This document shows, one piece after another, positions 26,000 through 37,960 of a stretch of 64,000 nucleotides of DNA. Numbering within the stretch: the stretch's first letter is position 1; the number at the start of each line of letters is the position of its first letter. A program made the translations under genes and the position numbers. The notes under the pieces are model-generated. The model saw only the letters and a list, made by a program, of their open reading frames with translations, ran no database searches and was not told where the DNA came from. The DNA is from Spirodela intermedia (taxonomy: Eukaryota > Streptophyta > Magnoliopsida > Alismatales > Araceae): contig LR746269.1 in assembly GCA_902729315.2 (NCBI GenBank), positions 2,278,501 through 2,342,500 on the forward strand. Direction: 5' to 3'.

Positions 26000-28900
26000 C
26001 ACGTTATTATCATGAGAGTATAAGGTTAAAGTATGTCTCCTTTTATTGCACAAGGTATCTCTTAAATTAGGTGCTTAATCCTTTCATAGAGAGGTTGGAC
26101 TCTCCATTCCCTGATTAAGCAATGTAAGACTTTCTTATGACTTGGAATATCAATGTAATTGATTTTTTGCATAGGCCACCTTTGTATTCTAAGATTTGTA
26201 ATGCAATAGAGCCAAAGGATAGTTATTGTAAAAATTGCAACCATATACCACATAAAATAAGGTAGTGTAGAATGTGGTGTTGTACCAATATTCTACCTAG
26301 GGGAGTTTACTTTACTTTTTTGCTCGATCAATTTTTTTTTGTGACAGCCTCCAAATAATTGTTGATTACTTTGATTTCCATCGATTGAAGGGTAGTACAT
26401 GACTTTGTGCCTTAGAGTTATTATAATAATTAGAAGAGTTCAGATTAAAAGATGTCATGATCTATCATCATAGTTTTTGGAATTCAATATAGTTTAACAA
26501 ACTTTAAAACAAATGCTCATGTAACTTCCTTGGCCATGTAAAAGTGCATAACATGGATGTAATGTATGCAAATGTACTCAACTACTATAATAGATATGTG
26601 GCCTTCTAATTGTAGTACCTTTATGACGCCCATAAAGAATTCTTTCATAATTTGGTAGGACTGGATGAGTCCTATTAGGTTTGTTGGTCTCCATGAATCT
26701 TAGGTGACCCCCACAACTTCATCATGATGTTCTTTCAATACTATTGAAATAATGTTTAAATTCCAAAAGCACTATAATTATCTTCTAAGAAATATTTAGG
26801 CCAATATTCTAACACTTTGTTCTATTTTATCTTAGTTAATTTCAAATTTAGTTGTATGTCAACCAATATCCTCTAAATGTCCAACATCTAAGTATGAGCT
26901 AGGGTTATTATTGAACTTTAATTGTCTTATGCATTCTTGATAGAGAATTCGTGACCTTATTCTCCAAGGTCATCTTGTATCGAACCTCAAAGTCATACCC
27001 AATGATTTTTTATGGCCACTTTGTTATTCTGATTGAACATGTAATTATTCTAAAGAGAACTTCAAGTTCTATTAATTGGCAAGTCTTATGAAGTATCATC
27101 TCAAAAGATGATGTCACTATTTCTAAATGTCTAATATAATCTTCATTGATTTTTCACTTAGAACATATTCAGTTGTTTACTTATTGATAAATTTTGACTA
27201 AAATCAATAATCATTCTATAGTGTTGCATAGACACTATCCTTGAACTATGCTTTGATGTATATACCTTTATATCAAAATGTTGTGAAAAGTTCAATATAG
27301 ACAATTAGTTGTTTGAGCCTTTGAAACATCATCTCTACAATTATTTTTTTTTAGAAAAATAAAATTATTGAGTAGTTGGGTCAATGGCCATGAGAATGCT
27401 CCATAATTTGCAACAAACGTCCAATAGTATCATATGAGACCTAAAAATCTTCTAAAACCTTGTAAATTAGAGAGGGTGTCATTTAAGCATATCCTCTACT
27501 TTGCCTTGTTTCACCTCCACACCCAATACAAAAAATCTAATGTCAAGATAGCCAATGGGTCTATGCTCAAACATATATTTTTTGACATTGAAACAAATTT
27601 GTGGTTTGGTAAAATTATAAACTTGGTACAAATGTTGTTCATGTGTCACTTTATTTTATTATAAATTAGAAATCCATAACATCTCTCTAACACCCAAATG
27701 CTATTTTTCAAAAAAAAATTAATTATAAATCTATATCTAATGTTATATTGATTTGTAATCCATCTTAGATAAAATTGTGACTTCAAAGAGGTTTTCTAGA
27801 AGTTTGTGTACCACTAGACATAAAAACATATTAAGTATTGTTGTTTAGTTGAATGCCTTATAATCCACACAAAATCATCAAATTCATCATTTTTGCTGTC
27901 AAGTATTATGGGCTTGAGTTAGTACTTGTGATGATTGAATGATTTCTACTACACACATTTATAATGTAAATCTCTCGATTTTATTTTTCTAGAAGTAAGA
28001 ATATCATAGAGTCAAACACTAATTAGTTGAGTATTTGGCTGTAAGCATATGGTAGGGTTGATGTCTCATTGTGGAAGCAGTCGTATAACAAAATTTGGAG
28101 AATATATTAACATATTCAGTCATAAGATGATGCACTAGCATTGTGGGTCACATTGATGTCTCTACCTCTTGGCACATATGATATAGTTTCAAGATTATTC
28201 TTTAGCCTTGTTATAATTACAAACTCTTATATCCTTTTACTATTTTGTATTTTACCATTCTCTTTCAAAATAGTTATAAACTCTTGGCACATATGATCTA
28301 TATTATTTAGCCTTGATATAGTAATAATTTTTATCAAAATTTGAGTAAGTCTTTTACCATTCTCAACTCTTGTACTTTCATTGCTACTCTTTTGTAAATA
28401 CCAATTCATCATCATTAGTCAATTGCCCAACATCACTTTATAATTTATTGCTGTCATCAATGGTAATATAACATGTCTACAACTCTATTGAGATAAAATT
28501 GTGAGTGATCCTACAATCTACAAGACATCTTAGATTCTCATTCTTCTTGTCAACTTCATTGAACTATGTTTTGCTAATATCAAGTTGATTGATAATTCAG
28601 TGCTTTTTAGTAATCTCACTTTTGTCTTTAGGTCTTTTGATTTGTGTAAAATTTATGTTGTTCTTGTTTGAATTGGCAACTGCTTTTTAGTCATTTTTGT
28701 ATACCAAAAAAAATTCTACTCTATTTTACAAATGCGGCCTAAATTATACATTTTATTACATTAAGAACAATCTATTCACTCTGTGCACTTGAATTTTCAA
28801 CTCTATCAATTTGAGCCATTTCTTGGGATCCTCACATTGGATATTGGAATTATTCTCACAAGAAGATGGCAAATATATTCCTAATGTTTAACCTAACTCA

Positions 28901-29900
28901 TAAGTGGTTATACAACTTTGCATAATTTGTTACCTATGGTCGAAATGTGATTAATATTTTAGTTCCTCTATGACTCAAGTGTGCATTATTTTTCTATAAA
29001 GAATGAGGCTATGTGACTTTGGATTACTCGGTTCTCTAATCTATTTAATTGTATTATTTTTTTCTTTCACTAGTTGAGTTGTCTTCATGATTTATATCAA
29101 CTTAATGAACTTATGGAGTTTAACTTCTGCTCTAAGGTCTTGTTTCAATTCTTTGAGAAAGTGATATCCAACACTTACTTTCAAAATCTTTATATGGATG
29201 TTGACATAATCATAAAATCACACTTGAATTCTAACATTGATTCTTGTTACCTTACATTTTTGAAATCATTAACACATGAATGTAATATGTGAAGGCCCAA
29301 ATCTCTCGAGCAAATATTCTTTAAGTCCTAGCTCCCAAAGTTGTCGCTATTGAATTAGGCCAAAACCCATCTTTAAAACTCATTTTCGTTGTAATTTATC
29401 AGTCTTTATCATCATGTTTACTATAAAGTATAGTTTTGTTTGAAAATATATATTAATCTAGTTTTTTCCTATTGAATAATGACATCTCCAATCATTATCG
29501 ACCCCTCCATGATTCATTGTAGTAACTCTAGCTCATTCTTATTGTGAATTCATGAGGCTGTGTTATTCTTGGTCTTGTTTCATGTAATTATGCTTCTTCT
29601 TTCATAAGCTTCTCTCACAACCTCATGCTTGATTCTTCATCTATTGGATGATTATTTCCTTTTGCATCTATTTTCTCTCAATTGAATTGATGATCACATC
29701 TCTTCCGTCATCCCTATAAATTGAGCTAGAAAGTGAGTAAATTTTTTGCTTCTCCAACAAATTTGTAACTTCTTCTCCCTCGGTGGCAATTGTTACAATG
29801 CCTTTTTTTTTTTTCATCTGCTCTAGATTCTCAATTCTTTTGTTAATAATCCTGGGTCCCATCAAACTTGATAATTATGAGAATCTAACAATGAATAAAT
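26000..29900 (-). mobile_element. Decayed Ty3/gypsy LTR retrotransposon
   Basis: Minus-strand reading shows gag-pol parts in Ty3/gypsy order but full of stops and frameshifts. A gag-like N-terminus lies at about 29865-29668 (MMGPRIINKRIENLEQ). A protease remnant CLVDCRITHNFIS lies at about 28540-28480, where the catalytic Asp-Ser/Thr-Gly motif is altered. Reverse transcriptase is at about 27830-27750 (HKLLENLFEVTILSKMD). The RT connection is at about 27470-27360 (GFRRFLGL, then ANYGAFSWPLTQLL). The end of RNase H is at about 27005-26936 (GYDFEVRYKMTLENKV). Integrase core remnants are at about 26545-26340 (KVMYYPSIDGNQ). Domain order RT-RH-IN excludes Ty1/copia. I could not define LTRs, a primer-binding site or target duplications, so the outer limits are approximate. 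The element cannot be functional. Confidence 0.8.
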
Positions 29901-30600
29901 TTTTTTTAGTGAAAATAACAAATAAATTAAAATAAATTAGAAGAACAGAAAGATTAAGACTCCAACAAAAACTTGTGAGCTAAATGATAGTCTTTTGATA
30001 GGACTATCTACCTCTCTTATACAAAACCATCCCCTTCCTATACTTTTACTAATCTTCTTTCCCAATTCCCATGGAATTTACTTAACATTCCTCTCTTCAT
30101 TGAACCATTGGCTGGTTGTTCTATCTTTTACAAGTTCTAGTCTCTATTAGGTCCAATGGGGATCTATTAAACTCATTTTTAGCCCCCCATTGCTAACATC
30201 ATCCCCATTATCATGAATGATCTGACACATGACATATGTATAGTGGACTGCACCTTGATGCATGCATGCATGCTAGCCATCTCACATAATGCCACACATG
30301 CCTGTCGTGCTGCGCCTCAGTGTAGAGCTGCCCATGAACTTGAAGAATCTCACGTCACTATGTCAGCTCCATGACACCAAGGCCTGGAGGAAAGCTCGAG
30401 AAAGGGGCCGCCGGGTGGAGGGGGTTGGACGTTCTCCGTTACTATACACCTTTTTTTGTCTCTCCGGGATTTTGGGCCGGGCCCTATTGAAAAACAACCC
30501 TTGCCCGAATGAATAAAGTAGTGAGAAGATGGCCCATTACGGGCCGGGCTTCCGGGCTTCCGGGCTTCCGCCTCTTAGTTTTGTTTTTGCGTCATGCTGA
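29901..30600. other. Intergenic, possible retrotransposon edge then unique sequence
   Basis: No gene is recognised. The left part may include a decayed 5' LTR of the Ty3/gypsy element. A (TGCA)n-like tract lies at about 30258-30274, and three tandem GGGCTTCC-type copies lie at about 30545-30570. Confidence 0.35.
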
Positions 30601-30642
30601 CCAACGGAGGGGCGGCCGCCCTTTCTCTCGCCACCACCCAGT

Positions 30643-30765
30643 AACCCTAACTGCAGCAGCTCTCTCCCTTTATAAACTCGGCACTCACACTCTCCCCTTC
30701 TCATCGCCGATGCTGTCGCCGTAGTTGCTCTCACTGTATTTCTCTACCCTTTCTTCATCTTCTTC

Positions 30766-30800
<35 letters not shown>

Positions 30801-30830
30801 GTCTTTCTCCTTTACCGTTTGTTGGTGAGT
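30643..30830 (+). promoter_or_regulatory. Telo-box/TATA promoter with CT-rich leader
   Basis: AACCCTAA (a telo-box) at 30643 is followed by TATAAA at 30671. A pyrimidine-rich leader comes next, with a (CT)n tract at about 30769-30798 and a strong intron donor GTGAGT at 30825. A matching acceptor TTTCAG ends at 30921. In plants a telo-box just upstream of TATA is typical of ribosomal-protein and other translation-related genes. Confidence 0.5.
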
Positions 30831-30949
30831 CTCCCATCTCTCTCGCTCTACTTCTTTTTCCATTTCTGGCACGAGTAACGTTCTCTCACTCTATCTCTAT
30901 CGGTTTTTCTCTTCCTTTCAGCCTTTTCTCAGGGTATTTTTCTGATTGA

Positions 30950-31231
30950 ATGTACGTTCATGCAAGAACTTCCAATCCGGGTGCGACACGAAATGGGCAT
31001 CCCGGCCACCTCTTGCGCATATTGATGTTAACGCGTGCTTCTCTAGCGACAGCGCAGGGCCACCGTGCCCTGCGAGTCATACGCTTCCGCCCAGATGCGG
31101 TGGGGCGGGACGTCGTCTTCTTGTTAAGCAAACAAAGATCCGCCCTTTTCGCAGTTTCCCCCCACAAGATCTCTTCATTCACAATTTTCCCCATATATTC
31201 GGTTTATACCCTCCCGATACCGGACACGTAG
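30950..31231 (+). CDS. Hypothetical 93-residue ORF behind the telo-box promoter
   Basis: This is the first ATG after the predicted 5' UTR intron acceptor at 30921. It opens a 93-codon frame starting MYVHARTSNPGATRNG. The product is basic and resembles no family I know. Both strands are open over part of this GC-rich region, so the frame may be chance. It is listed only because the promoter and leader intron upstream look genuine. The transcript could equally be non-coding or a gene that lost its body. Confidence 0.2.
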   Translation: MYVHARTSNPGATRNGHPGHLLRILMLTRASLATAQGHRALRVIRFRPDAVGRDVVFLLSKQRSALFAVSPHKISSFTIFPIYSVYTLPIPDT

Positions 31232-31339
31232 TACCAACCAACCCTCTATGCCTTCGTTTCCGGCCACCCTCCTCCCTTTTAACGGTATTCCATCGGCACG
31301 CCGTTTGTAGGAGACAAATCGATAAGTAGTCTGTAAAGA

Positions 31340-33310
31340 ATAAGAGCGAGAGAGAGGGATTGCCAGGTGGTAAGCAGTAATGGGCTCTAGATTTTTTGAC
31401 CCATTGTTTTCGTTCAGACATTATTTCGCCTAAATAATATAAAATGTAGCGGAAAAGGAAGGCCGCTCAAATTCTCTTATGTTTGGATAATTGAAAGAAT
31501 AAACGAGCAACCCCAATGGCCCCAACGCATAGCCAACATCAAGATTATTATTATTTTCTTATTAAAATCAAAAAATAAGGTTTTCTAAATTCTTGTATAT
31601 ATTTTTTAAAATAGAAATGAAGTTATTGAGATGAGGAATTTTCATTTCCCCACAAAAATGAAAAATTAATTAATGAAATGTAAATTAAGGAAGCTTACAG
31701 AGAGGCCTTTCTTCACAAGAGTAATCTGGATTCACATTTCCTTTAGTAGAAGGTAGAGAGAGAGCCTTCTATGTATAAAAACCTTTCAAAAGACTGATCT
31801 GCTGTGGCTTTCTCTTATGATAATAATGCATAAGAAGATAATGTTTAGCATTGTAGTTTCCAATATTAGGAGATATTACACATGTGATACCCATTTTCTT
31901 GAGATGCATCTCTAGCTTACCATGCCATTGCATGCCATGCCATCATGAAGAACATCGTTTAAGACCATTATGAAAAACACCGGATTTTTATTTTTTTTCT
32001 GGTTTGTTTCTTGGGATGTATCAGTGGAAGACTCGTAAGAAGGGATATTTTCTGCCCAAAGTCACCATGCAAGATAGCATTTTTATCCACCTTGTTGAAA
32101 TAGTCAAAGGTAAAACACGATTAACATCAATTTCAACGGATAAAATCAAGTGATATGGATGAGCAATTAATTAGTAGGAAAGAGCGTCACACAGTGGTAG
32201 GGAAAAAAAGTTATAAGCAAGTAATGCCAAATATAGTAGACAAGTCAACGCTTTGAATTGACTTGGGTCTATTAGTAGACAGAAATAAATGCATTAGAAC
32301 TTATTATACAAAACTTGCAATGTTGAGTGAGAACATAATGCTCATGGAGATATTTAATCAAAATCTTAGATTGCATATGGTAAAGAAGTCTTATTAGCAA
32401 CAAAGATAGTTTTGTTGGTGACTTTATGCATAGAATCATATACATAGGTCTAGCCAATTACATAATTAAGAAGGTATACGTCATAATAATATATGATATT
32501 TTTGAGCTCATTATCTCCCTCTTTAATGAGAATGCTAGGCAGCTAGAATTTCCCTAGGAGCAATATATTGTCGACATTATCTATCACGTAAGATGTAATT
32601 TTATCAATGCTAGTATATAGTTAACTATACAAAAATTACAATGAAATTATCTTGCAATATAAAGATGATGTGGGTAGTAGATTAAAATTTAATTGAGGAA
32701 AATTAATCACCCTCTCATGTTGATTAAGAAGTAACTTGGAACTCATACATGTTCTGGCTACTCCACTGATAAACTACTACTAAACTTTACGTTGCCACTA
32801 ATAGAATTTAATAATTTTATTTGTTTAAAAATAGTCTGATATCGGCCTCATATGCTATTCTAGAAATTTCAAAATATATTCTTAATAAACAGATAGACAT
32901 GTTACTTGAGGAAAAAAACTTACCTAGATTACAATAATTAATTTCCCTGTTATTCAGCTGTTATTGGACTGAGTGGATCAAGCCTTAACGAGATTGTTCA
33001 CAGTTTGAGTGAACCAGCTGAAGACAGAACAGAGTTCAATGAACTCGGACGAGATGACGAGTTAACTCATTGTCTTTCAACCTCGGGCCATGGCACGTTG
33101 AACCTGCCAGAAACAAATTCCGGGGCCTGATACCCCCAACTGAATGGGCCCCTGAAGCACTCATCGTCCGATAAAAAGGGGACCTTTCAAGCAGTCCCAT
33201 CTATCGGCAGCAGGGAACAGAAGGAACGCAAATCCTCTGGGCGCCGGCGACCCAGACGGCGGCGAAGCCCAGACCTTCGGTGTTTCTTATCTGTCGTTAC
33301 GGTTCCCACC
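31340..33310. other. AT-rich intergenic region
   Basis: No gene, RNA gene or transposon domain is recognised. The last 350 bp (about 32960-33310) are GC-richer and look like a promoter/leader, with GATAAAAAGGGG at about 33171 and a GC-rich segment after it. No coding exon follows on the plus strand. Confidence 0.4.

Positions 33311-33311
<1 letters not shown>

Positions 33312-33358
<47 letters not shown>
33312..33358 (+). repeat. (GA)n microsatellite
   Basis: About 23 uninterrupted GA repeats lie 0.35 kb past the stop codon of the minus-strand membrane-protein gene. Confidence 0.95.
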
Positions 33359-33360
<2 letters not shown>

Positions 33361-33704
33361 AATTTAACTGCTACGAGCAAAATATAAGCATTCCTTTCAA
33401 CATTTTGACTGTCCATATGAAGAAAGATGTGATTTCTATAGCAAAGAGGAAGTGTACAAGAACACAGTCACCAATTTTGCCAAAAAATGTGTGTAAATTT
33501 CCATCTACCCAGACGAACGGAGTGAATTCATCAGCCTGAGATTATTAGGCCACTCCTGCAGCCACGCAATTGGGCCAGCCTGCTGAACACCTAGTGGTAT
33601 CAACACTTCATCTAAAGAAAGGAAAACCCTCGTCTTCAAAGGGGGAGAATAAATGGCCATGAGCAAGGCCAAAGGGGTCCTTCTCACCAGGTTCAGGGGA
33701 GCCA

Positions 33705-36700
33705 TCAGGGCTCAGGAACGGTTGTGGAGGCAGGAAGGAATCTCATCAAGAAGCTTGAGAGGGACCAGATGCAGATGACTCCGAGGAGCTGGAGGACATT
33801 CAATAGAGTGCCCAGGGAGTTGTTTATCGCCACAGTCTGAGCTGTCGTCTCCACTCCTCTCACTGAGAAGGACAGTGCTGTCACCAGCTGGGTGGCTCTG
33901 TTCAGTTGGTGCAGCCTATAAACCTGCAGGAAGCCATTAAGAGCTCACAGAATGAGGAGCTTCCTACATTTTCAGCAAAAAAAATAGAATTCTCAGGAAA
34001 TATTGACCCACGTGGGCATAATTAAATCGATAATAATCTCCAATGCGGCCCATCTGCATCACCAAATCGGAATGAAAAAGATTGTCTTGAACACTGTTCT
34101 GATCGCAGAGGTTTTCCCTAAAGGTCAGGTTTTTTTTCTTTCTTCTGGGCCATACTTGGTAGAAAGCATAAACGGAAAGGAAGCCTGCAAGAGATTTACT
34201 CAAAGGGATTGGTGCCTGCGTTGGCCCCTTGGCAGTCTCCTGGAGACCTGCTGAAATAAATGATGCCAATGAAATTTCACAACCCAGCAAATTTCTCTTC
34301 TCTTTTCGGAAAGTTCTGGTACCCATTAAGAATCATAGGCATTTGGCAGTATGATAAGCTAAGAATTTTCCAGGACTTGTGGTAATGTGGTAAGCTCCCA
34401 TGGTGATGGCGGTTGCTTCCCAATACACCTATGACTCACTCTCAGAAAAAAACCCTCTTGTGGTTTGTGGATGAGCGTCCGATTGAGAATATATTATAAC
34501 AATCCGGACCAAGCATCAGATAAGAACGACAATCTGGACCCAAAGATTGCCCTTAAAACACTAAACTTTCCATTTATAAGTATTTTTCATGAATAGAACA
34601 GTATTATTATCAAATAATGTCGATTTACCCACCTGAAAGACAACAGGAATTATAGCAGATGCAGTCGACCTCCTATAACGTGCATACTGTTCAAACGCAA
34701 ATTGCACAACGAGCCCAACCAGGTATGGCGCAAGTGTGGCAGAAGCAGCCGGTCCAGTCCAGGGCCAAACCATGCCCATCGTCACAAGAGGTATTATAAG
34801 GCTGAGAACCAATGTGGCGACAGACAGGATACGAAGTCCAAAGTTGGTCTTTATCTGACCATAAGTGTTAGGAGTCGCTGGATCTTGGTTTCGATTTACA
34901 TGATCTATTAGTAAAACATACATTGCGACCCCACCATAGAAGAGAGCTTCGGTGAAGAATAATATGAGGAAATCTGAGTGCAAAGACAGAGTTTAGTACA
35001 GCAGTTGATTTATTCCTTAAAACCATGAAAAATTTCTAGAACACATGATTCAGTTAAATACAGAGCAATAATGTAGTTATATATACTAACCAATTGCTAG
35101 TCCCTAAAACATAAGAAAATGGAAGGTATGTGTGGAATATGACTGAATGCAGCTGAAATCTTGATGAAACCAGCAAAAATAAATGCTAGCCTAGAACAGC
35201 CAATTGAGAGGTGAAAAGGCATACAAAAAAGTACATAATGAATCAGAAATTAGTAGGCAAAGGAAATGAGATCGAGAGAGAAAGAAAGGATGATCAAGCA
35301 GCAAAACTAGCAACGACTTATAAGCAAGAAAATACGGGCGTAGAAACACTTGACCGTTAGCTATTAAGAAAAGGAGAATTTGCAGCTGACCAATTCCAAT
35401 ACAATAGGTTCAGCAGAATGTGGTGAATTTGGAAACCAAATATACTGGAGGACCCATGCCTTCTGGCAGCTTGAGTTTTCAGAGACGAATAAAATTGGGT
35501 CTTTCATACTGTGGGTTAATTGACTAATCATGGGCTGTACTAGAGGAAGGAACAAGATAATTATTCATCAATAACTAGGGAACATAACATATATCCTATG
35601 GTTTACCATTGGACATTCATGGAAAAGACAACTAGAAACAAATTCCAGTTCATAAGGTGCGATTTGAGTTGCATCGGTCATTAAGAGAGTTTGTGGTGAG
35701 TCTGCCCAAAGAGGTCTAGGCCATTGATCTCCCTCACTGCTTTTCTTGAGTATGGCAATTCAATATCAGTCACTTCATTATTTTAAGAGGAGCATTCAAG
35801 AGGAATAGCCTCAAAGCTCTATCTGATTTTTTCCATGTCACACTTCATTATTCAGGAAGAATATTCGCCTGACAGAAATGTTGATCTAAATGGCTAGAAA
35901 ACAAGAAATTGGAATGAGTTGGCCAAAATTGATTAGCTATAAAAACTACAACCAAAGGTTTTCAATAAAAATTGGATACAGATATCACATATCTTTCTGC
36001 AGGCATTAATAGTCCGACAGTTATTACCAACAATAATCCTAACACCATATATTAGAAAAACGAAGGAGAAATTATACATTACTGTATAAGTTGATACGTC
36101 CTGTTCAACTATAGCAACACCATCCAATACTTATTAATAATGTTTCTGCACAGTAAACGAGATTTTTTTTTTCAAACCCCTTTGCAAAGCAAGCTCTTTG
36201 CATAAGGACACATTGATTTTACATCAGAAAACGACAAGAAGCCACCCTTGTGACTCAAGGTTTGCAAAGAGCAATAGACTATGTTCCTAGTGCGATTAGT
36301 GATCCTTCCAGACCAAAAAAGAAATGATAAGCAGACAAATCATGCATTGACAGAACTCCACGGCATAGGTTATTTCAGCCCAGGGGAAAAAAATAAAGAA
36401 CTACTTTAATCTGATTTACTTCCTAAAATGTTATCAAAAAATAACTTTAATTTAGGTTACCCAAAATGGCATAATGGATTGTTTAGCCAATGATGGATTT
36501 CGCACCGCAGCCACTACTTTTACTCCTTTTATGCAATTATGAACTCCACGGAACTTTATCAATGCCTACATGTAAAACGCAGAAACTATGATAGGAAAGC
36601 TCCTAGGAGGAAGTCTTTAGGCATAAGAGACGGCTTGACCTGTAACTTTGTATTAGCTAAAAGCTTCCTAGTTCCAATACTATATTATAAAGTAACTTCT

Positions 36701-37960
36701 GATTTAGGGATGTTAACACCAGCCTACTCTTAAAGGACTTGGATCAAATTATGGTTGGATGAATCAAAATACTGCCCGGGTCAATGACATTAGATTAGAT
36801 TATTGATAAAAGAAATAATTGGAATAAATTATACTTCTCTAAATGTGATCAGAACAACGATGTCTCAAGCTGTCGGAAAGCTTAAATGCTGGGTAAATAA
36901 GTGAAAAAATATTTCTCAAATAACAGAAACTGTATTTATTAAACATTAGTTGTACCGATACTGTACTGGATTCATAAGAACAAACATAGCCAATGTATTT
37001 TAATTGTCCACTTGCACTCACTCTCCCACTCACTCACCCAAGCAAGCCTTCCATAAACCACTTCCCTAAAAGAGACCTCAGAGAACTCAACCCAACACTC
37101 GATCAAACCTCCCCTCAAAAGAACACTCACTTACTAACCAGCTGACTCAAAAAGACTAGAACCACTGATACTTTAACGTTGCAGAGAATAAACTGCTTAC
37201 CACTAAAAGAGTGGTCAGAACTTTCTCCGTTTTTTGGATTAGTAATTTCATTTTACCTTACCATGAGTAAGACTCTTTTTTAAAGAGGTCATGTATACGA
37301 TTCGGGTTAAATAAAAAGAGAGAAAAATTACTAGCCCACTAAGTTTAGTTAGAAAAATTGAAGTTTCAGCAAATGAAGAAAATTCAATTCCTAAATAAGT
37401 AAAAGATGGGTACCTGTGAAAAGGGAATCCTCAAATATGGTTAACAGTATTCTGCGCAAGTAAAATGATGGGAAAACCAAGGAGGCTACCAGCACGGTGG
37501 GACCAATAAACCAAAAGATATTGGATGATTCACCGCCAGAGCCAGAAACTTGGATATTCTCCCCTGCTTCATAAGGAGTGCCAGACAATGATGTCAATCC
37601 TGGTTCTCTTTCACTCTGAACCGAGCTGATATGTGAGTTTCCCTTTAACAAGTCATTGTCATTGATGGCGTTCACGTCATCAATATCATTCATGTCATCA
37701 ATGTCATCCATGTCACCAATGCCGTTGACATCGTCAGTCAGATCATCATATGGTGATTGACTCCCGGAAGTTGTAAAGGCAATAAACTTTCTTTTGAGTA
37801 ACTTTGCATTCACATCGACAGGAACAGATTGATAACGCCTTGCTGATCCTGTTAAAAATGGATGGATATGCAGCTGCTTAGACAAAGATATATGCCTCCA
37901 GAGATTAAAAAAGTCCTTATTCAGCGGTTCATGGGAATTTATAATACTCAGATAGGGCAT
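33705..37960 (-). CDS. Conserved plant multi-pass membrane protein, probably plastid
   Basis: Three coding exons (37960-37414, 34973-34633, 33923-33705) join in phase to 368 residues. The N-terminus (MPYLSIINSHEPLN...) is rich in Ser, Arg and Lys, poor in acid for about 70 residues, and transit-peptide-like. An Asp/Asn-rich low-complexity stretch follows at residues 72-103. About five hydrophobic helices come after it: around FWFIGPTVLVASLVFPSFYL, DFLILFFTEALFYGGVAMYV, ILSVATLVLSLIIPLVTMGM, APYLVGLVVQFAF and LLNVLQLLGVICIWSLSSFL. The conserved-looking block VYRLHQLNRATQLVTALSF opens the last exon. I recall similar plant proteins annotated as 'tRNA-processing ribonuclease BN', but I see no nuclease motif here. 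Function is unknown. The start is the first ATG after an in-frame stop; 5' UTR exons probably lie between 38000 and 40500. Confidence 0.85.
34974..37413 (-). other. 2.4-kb intron of the 33.7-38.0 kb membrane-protein gene
   Basis: AT-rich sequence between exons 1 and 2, with donor GTACCC and acceptor CACTCAG on the minus strand. No nested gene or transposon domain is recognised. Confidence 0.7.
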
